From Brevibacillus choshinensis (GTDB lineage: Bacteria; Bacillota; Bacilli; Brevibacillales; Brevibacillaceae), in assembly GCF_016811915.1 (NCBI RefSeq), contig NZ_CP069127.1, forward strand, positions 960,001 through 1,024,000: DNA of 64,000 bases, written 5' to 3'. The notes beneath the pieces are model-generated. The model ran no database searches. It saw only the letters and a program-made list of their open reading frames with translations, and was not told where the DNA came from. Every line of letters starts with the position of its first letter. Position 1 is the stretch's first letter. Shown here one piece after another: positions 59,742-64,000 of the stretch. Made by a program: the position numbers and the translations under genes.

Positions 59742-60200
59742 ATGAAGTTTCTACAGAGTTTAGAGAACGTAGCGACCCCGGCAAATGGATGGGCAGCGAC
59801 TACAGGGGCATTACTTACTCCGATATTTCAATATTTTTACGGAAGTGACAGACTCGACATCCTTGTCGTGTTACTCTCCATGATCAGCTTGGATTGGGTG
59901 ACGGGTGTGTATGCTTCCAAGAAGGATAATACCTACTCGTCTGAATATGGGTTAAGTCGTATTCCGCGAACGCTTTTTTTAGTGGCGCTACCCGCAATAG
60001 CTAATTTATTGGATCGGGTAATGGGAACCCCTGGTTTTCTTTTCTTTGGTGTAACGTTTGGCCTGATCTATCACACGTGGACAAGCCTGACCGCAAATGC
60101 TCATCGAGCAGGCTGGCCTATCCCCAAATCTATCGTTACGCTCGTTGGCTCCGAGATCAAGGCTAAAGCAGAGCGAGCTGCACGTAAGGAGACGAAGTAA
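59742..60200 (+). CDS. Phage holin
   Basis: 152 residues with three to four membrane segments (ILVVLLSMISLDWVTGVYAS; RTLFLVALPAIANLLDRVMG; FLFFGVTFGLIYHTWTSL). The DWVTGVYASKKDNTYSSEYG motif is typical of the phage_holin_4 (TcdE-like) family. GGAAGGAAGA precedes the ATG at 59742. It permeabilises the membrane for the amidase encoded next. Confidence 0.88.
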   Translation: MKFLQSLENVATPANGWAATTGALLTPIFQYFYGSDRLDILVVLLSMISLDWVTGVYASKKDNTYSSEYGLSRIPRTLFLVALPAIANLLDRVMGTPGFLFFGVTFGLIYHTWTSLTANAHRAGWPIPKSIVTLVGSEIKAKAERAARKETK

Positions 60201-60202
60201 AC

Positions 60203-61063
60203 ATGAAAATCATCGACATGTTGATCACCAATAAAACTGCACGCCCCGGGACACGGATCACTCCCCGGGGCCTTGTTATTCATTGGACGGCTAACGAAGG
60301 AAAGGGAGCAAATGCTGTAGCAAATCGAAACTACTTTAACAAACATACTACTGAAGCCAGTGCTCACTACTGCGTAGACGATAAGCAAACCGTGCGCTGC
60401 TTGCCAGAGAATGAAATGGGGTACCACGTCGGGGCGAAGTCGTACAAGCCGGACGCGCTCAAGCGCCTGAGCACTTACCCGAATAACTGTACGATCGGGA
60501 TTGAAATGTGCGTGAACAAGGACGGAGACTTTCAGAATATGTACAAGAACACTCTGGAGCTGGCTGCAGACATCCTGAAACGTTATGGATGGGGCATCGA
60601 CCACCTCTGGAGGCATTACGACATCACAGGGAAGAGCTGCCCAGCGTATTTCGTCACAGACAGCTTCGCCAAGCGTTTTACGGGATTGTCAGCTGAGCAA
60701 GCCTGGACGAAATTCATGGACGATGTGCAAAAGATACTCACAGGAAATCCACAGAAAATTCAAACTAATGTGGATAAGGTATCGATTGAGATCAACGGTG
60801 TGCACTTGCCATCTCAAGGATACTTAAAGGACGGAGTTTCCCATCTCCCTATTCGTGCTGTTGCAGAGGCTGTAGGCGGCAAGGTAGAGTGGTGCGCTGA
60901 TACCAAACAAGTGAGAGTGAACGGCCACGACCTGACGGAGACAATCGAGTCGGGTATTTCATATGCCCCAGCACGTGAATTGGCTGCAGCATTGGACATG
61001 CAAGTGGAGTGGGATGGAGCGTGTAAAACAGTCAGATTCTCGAAAGGATGTGCATGCGAATGA
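60203..61063 (+). CDS. N-acetylmuramoyl-L-alanine amidase (endolysin)
   Basis: 286 residues. The N-terminal amidase_2 domain has GLVIHWTANEGKG with zinc ligand His27, AHYCVDD, and the second ligand region HYDITGKSCPAYF. The C-terminal part (about 195-286) is a copper-amine-oxidase-type stalk domain (VSIEINGVHLPSQGYLKDGV, SHLPIRAVAEAVGGKVEW), a cell-wall binding unit frequent in Brevibacillus and Paenibacillus enzymes. It degrades peptidoglycan at lysis. AAGGAGACG precedes the ATG. Confidence 0.92.
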   Translation: MKIIDMLITNKTARPGTRITPRGLVIHWTANEGKGANAVANRNYFNKHTTEASAHYCVDDKQTVRCLPENEMGYHVGAKSYKPDALKRLSTYPNNCTIGIEMCVNKDGDFQNMYKNTLELAADILKRYGWGIDHLWRHYDITGKSCPAYFVTDSFAKRFTGLSAEQAWTKFMDDVQKILTGNPQKIQTNVDKVSIEINGVHLPSQGYLKDGVSHLPIRAVAEAVGGKVEWCADTKQVRVNGHDLTETIESGISYAPARELAAALDMQVEWDGACKTVRFSKGCACE

Positions 61064-61356
61064 TGTTGGATCAGTTGGTTCTGTTCTTCCAGGAATGGTG
61101 GCCTTTGATGGCTCTAATTATTGCTGTTCTGCTGGTAATGGCAGCCGACCTCTTTCCTAAATTAGGGCAGTTCATGCGAGAAGTAAAGCAGCGATACCCA
61201 AACGCTGTTGACGTACTGTTCTCCAGACAACAGTACGTCATTGACTGCTATGAACGGTTACCACTTCGGATACGGGCGGGTTTTGCATTGATCGGTGGAA
61301 AGCAGGCATGGGCCTGGCTGGTGAAGGCTGGGTACTCCTATCTAAGGCGGAATTAA
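61060..61356 (+). CDS. Small membrane protein of the lysis cassette
   Basis: 98 residues with one N-terminal membrane segment (PLMALIIAVLLVMAADLFP) and a basic C-terminus (GYSYLRRN). It overlaps the amidase stop by four bases. Position suggests a second lysis or antiholin function; no family recognised. Confidence 0.6.
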   Translation: MMLDQLVLFFQEWWPLMALIIAVLLVMAADLFPKLGQFMREVKQRYPNAVDVLFSRQQYVIDCYERLPLRIRAGFALIGGKQAWAWLVKAGYSYLRRN

Positions 61357-61678
61357 AAAGTGTGGATACTGCCTTCCCTTTAGAGGGGGGCTTACCTTTA
61401 TTGCTCAGCTTGGATGTATTGAACATCGAGCATAAAGGATAGTAGCCCTTCCAGTTGCCTTCTTTCAACGTGGTTGCTTTCGGGTAACTCTAATAATTGG
61501 ACATGGTTTGATCAGATCCGAAGCCAGAAAAAAATGACTTGATTCCGATTTTTTGTGCCTATAGAAGTTGAATATTTTCCTGTAAAGAGGAAAATGGACC
61601 TGTTAATATAAGGGGGGACTACTTTTCAATGTATTGTGATATGGGAAATCATTCCTAATTCTACCTGGAGATGAAGAA
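61357..61678. other. Intergenic region after the lysis genes
   Basis: 322 bases without a convincing gene. Contains a bulged hairpin TTTATTGCTC (61397-61406) / GAGCATAAA (61428-61436). No yhbH 3' fragment and no T-tailed terminator was found here, so no attR is seen. Confidence 0.4.
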
Positions 61679-64000
61679 GTGAAACAGACCGCGACCATTT
61701 TAGCTTTGACTTCCTTTCTATTTTTTGCCCCACAATTAATTATGGAAAATCGGGCAGATGCAGCCGGTACCACTGCAACCCTCAAAAAAGACGGTACCTG
61801 GACTAATGATGGTATTTGGATGGATGAACCAGAGAATTACGTGGGTAAAGCTCCTGCCCCCATGGACTACTATCGTTCTGCGATCCAATTCGAGCTGCCT
61901 GACTTGCAAGGGAAAACCGTCACAAAAGCAACGTTGCGAATAAAAATTGCTAACATTCAGAGTTCCTATCCAAGCCTGACACCTTTTCTAACTGTATATG
62001 GTTCCTCTGTCGACACATGGGGCGTTGATTTTCCGTTGGCGGTTACTGATGAGGAAATCAAAACCATAGAGGTGGCAGGTACCGACGCAGGAAATTGGCT
62101 CGAGTTTGATGTCACTGATTTTGTAGTCAAGCAGACGGATGGGATTGCATCTTTCGCCTTACGTGCAAATGAGCAGTTTGGAGGAGCAGGAGATGAACTG
62201 GATATAATCTATTACGCTGATGATTCTCTATATTCCGCGTACCATCCACAACTAATCCTGGAAACCGGAACACCAACTCTCGCATCCAAACCACCGGTAG
62301 TGGCAAACGCAACCACTTCGGAAGACACTCCTGTATCAGGTTTGGTGATCAATAAGGACCCGCAAGATGAGACTGCCGTGACTCATTTCAAAATTTCCAA
62401 CATTACAGGGGGGAGGCTCTATCAGCAAGATGGCATGACCGAAATCACAAACGGTACATTTATCTCTACCAATGAAGGGAGCAACGGTCTTAATTTCGTT
62501 CCATCGGCAAATGCCAATTTTCCTGCTGGAGATACGTTTTCATTCCAGGCGCAAGCTGCTCAAAGTGGATCAGGGAATGGATTAAGCACAGTTGCAGAGC
62601 CCCTTATCATGGTCACAGAAGTAAACGATCCTCCCGTTGCTGGCGACGATGCGTTAGGCGATATCAAGGAGGATGCATCGCCCCTTATCATTCCGATTGC
62701 TGATCTGCTTGCAAACGATTCGCCGGGACCAGCCAACGAAGCCGGACAAGCACTGAAACTGACAATGGAACCGAACAACTCGGTGACAGGCGGAGAACTT
62801 TCAATCGACGGAGCTAATCTGGTCTTTACCCCTAAGCCGAACTACTGGGGAAATGCTGGCTTTACCTATACAATAACAGATAACGGAACGACCAATGGCC
62901 TCCCTTCCCCTGAGACCGCTGAAGGAACCGTCGCTTTTTATATCCAGCCGGTGGCTGACATCCCGAACGTCACGGATGCAACGACAGCAGAAGACACCCA
63001 GACCTCAGATGGACTTCAGATTTCCAAAAACGAAGTGGATGGACCAGAAGTGACCTACTACAAAGTTAGTAACATTCGGGGCGGCACGCTCTTCAAAAAT
63101 GACGGCGTTACCCCCATCCTCGACGGTGAATTCACTCCCGCAAGCGAAGGAGCAAAAGGACTCAAGTTTACACCAGGCCCGGATTCCAATACACAGGCTG
63201 GAGACATCTTTTCGTTTCAGGTCCAAGCAGCACTCGACCTAGGCGGTACTGGGCTAAGCGATTCAGCCACGGCGACGATAACCGTAAACGAAGTAAATGA
63301 CCGGCCCGTAGCCGAACCCGATACGCTTGAACCTATTGCTGAAAATTCCGGTGAGCGGATGATCCCCATTTCCAAGTTGACCGAAAACGACAAAACAGGT
63401 CCAAGCAACGAATCCGATCAGATACCGACCGTTATCGCTGTAGAAGAGATCACGGGCGGAGCAGTACGATTGGATGTCGATACCCAACAGGTGATTTTTA
63501 CCCCATCATTGAATTTTCGAGGTGAAGCCAGCTTCCGTTATACGGTGCAAGATGACTTTGGATTGACCAGCAGCGCAATCGTCACCTTCCAGATCATGGC
63601 TCGTACCGATCCTCCGAACGTGTCACCTGCAGAGACCCCGGAGGATACAATGACCGGGGACGGACTTGTCATCACGAAAACGGATGTCGGCGGGTCAACC
63701 ACCACGCATTTTAAAATTAGCGGTATTACTGGCGGTAAGCTCTACCACTCTAACGGCAGCACCAAGATTGAAGACGGAGAGTTTATCACGGTTTCCGAAG
63801 GTGGTGCAGGATTGAGATTCAAACCTGCCGACGATCAGCATGGAGATAGCGGGTTTGGTTTTGTTGTACAAGCTGCTGCTGATGCCAACGGTTCGCTATT
63901 AAGTGATGCGGTAACAGCTACGATAAGGGTTACCGAAGTCAATGACACACCGGTTGGGCTCGATGATGAATTAGGTAATTTTGAAAAGGGATCGACTTTA
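61679..64000 (+). CDS. Large secreted surface protein with alternating repeats (3' end cut)
   Basis: Open for 774 codons to the window end. A signal peptide (KQTATILALTSFLFFAPQLI...) is followed by a DNRLRE/CBM-like beta domain (residues about 38-195). Then two types of repeat of about 110 residues alternate. Type A is marked by FKISNITGGRLYQ...GTFIS. Type B is cadherin-like, with EDASPLIIPIADLLANDSPG and NYWGNAGFTYTITDNG. The visible order is A-B-A-B-A-B(start). GTG start with GGAGATGA upstream. Probably a cell-surface adhesin. Whether it belongs to the prophage or to the host is not settled. Confidence 0.85.
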   Translation, partial: MKQTATILALTSFLFFAPQLIMENRADAAGTTATLKKDGTWTNDGIWMDEPENYVGKAPAPMDYYRSAIQFELPDLQGKTVTKATLRIKIANIQSSYPSLTPFLTVYGSSVDTWGVDFPLAVTDEEIKTIEVAGTDAGNWLEFDVTDFVVKQTDGIASFALRANEQFGGAGDELDIIYYADDSLYSAYHPQLILETGTPTLASKPPVVANATTSEDTPVSGLVINKDPQDETAVTHFKISNITGGRLYQQDGMTEITNGTFISTNEGSNGLNFVPSANANFPAGDTFSFQAQAAQSGSGNGLSTVAEPLIMVTEVNDPPVAGDDALGDIKEDASPLIIPIADLLANDSPGPANEAGQALKLTMEPNNSVTGGELSIDGANLVFTPKPNYWGNAGFTYTITDNGTTNGLPSPETAEGTVAFYIQPVADIPNVTDATTAEDTQTSDGLQISKNEVDGPEVTYYKVSNIRGGTLFKNDGVTPILDGEFTPASEGAKGLKFTPGPDSNTQAGDIFSFQVQAALDLGGTGLSDSATATITVNEVNDRPVAEPDTLEPIAENSGERMIPISKLTENDKTGPSNESDQIPTVIAVEEITGGAVRLDVDTQQVIFTPSLNFRGEASFRYTVQDDFGLTSSAIVTFQIMARTDPPNVSPAETPEDTMTGDGLVITKTDVGGSTTTHFKISGITGGKLYHSNGSTKIEDGEFITVSEGGAGLRFKPADDQHGDSGFGFVVQAAADANGSLLSDAVTATIRVTEVNDTPVGLDDELGNFEKGSTL

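Larger units (their letters stand above)
15049..64000. mobile_element. PBSX-like myophage prophage inserted in yhbH
   Basis: From the broken end of yhbH onward the genes are of phage type: serine integrase, lysogeny switch, recombination/replication genes, ArpU, packaging, head, contractile tail, baseplate and lysis. Late gene order follows Bacillus PBSX (xkd genes). No yhbH 3' fragment is found before the window ends, so the right end lies beyond 64,000 or somewhere after 61,356. Coordinates on the right are therefore only a limit. Confidence 0.9.

Noticed and set aside
61357-61678. attR or yhbH 3' fragment after the lysis genes
   Set aside because: None of the expected conserved C-terminal yhbH coding sequence could be found on either strand.
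15049-64000. CRISPR array
   Set aside because: No regularly spaced direct repeats with unique spacers were seen anywhere in the window.

Overview
The window looks like the chromosome of a Brevibacillus-like, spore-forming Firmicute. The evidence is the rRNA/tRNA organisation, strong AAGGAGG-type ribosome binding sites, many TTG/GTG starts, sporulation-type host genes (prkA, yhbH) and a PBSX-like myophage. The genus is inferred; no search was run.

Host part (1-15,048). The window opens inside a 23S rRNA gene. Thirteen tRNA genes follow (Asn, Ser, Glu, Val, fMet, Asp, Phe, Trp, His, Gln, Gly, Cys, Leu), with no 5S gene between. Next come an NCS2 nucleobase permease, a B3/B4-domain protein, rnhA, queG, ogt, an amidase-domain protein, a ferric-reductase-like membrane protein, trmL, a HAD phosphatase, a secreted repeat protein, a 30-residue membrane peptide, prkA and yhbH. 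The yhbH reading frame stops where foreign DNA begins.

Prophage (about 15,049 to beyond 61,356; the right end is not seen). The left end carries an AT-rich two-gene module: a membrane protein plus a membrane-anchored TIR/deoxyribosyltransferase-like protein. Then come a large serine integrase and a leftward lysogeny operon (S24-like protein without catalytic residues, ImmA metallopeptidase, Xre repressor). A divergent operator region starts the rightward early genes: small unknowns, an SMC/Rad50-like ATPase, RecT, a DnaD-like initiator with tandem 12-bp repeats, a DnaC-like loader, DnaB, a RusA-like resolvase, a duplicated-domain protein and ArpU. Between two early genes (22,437-22,507) lies a sequence matching a type II hammerhead ribozyme at every core position. 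Accessory genes sit around 31-37 kb, including a Spo0E-like phosphatase, several tiny membrane proteins, a ParB-methyltransferase fusion and a CcdA/DUF3888-like cassette.

Late region (37,866-61,356). Its order follows PBSX: TerS, TerL, portal, head protein, XkdF-like, capsid, connectors, tail sheath and tube, a tail assembly chaperone with a canonical -1 slippery site, tape measure, baseplate proteins, tail fibre, Kelch-type protein, holin and amidase. It is a contractile-tailed phage. The window ends inside a large secreted surface protein with alternating Ig/cadherin-like repeats.

How the parts fit. The prophage interrupts a sporulation-associated gene, carries a serine recombinase (as skin-type elements do) and encodes a Spo0E-like regulator, so its life cycle may be tied to sporulation. 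ImmA and a candidate LexA box suggest SOS induction. The TIR-like module at the left end is a candidate defence cargo.
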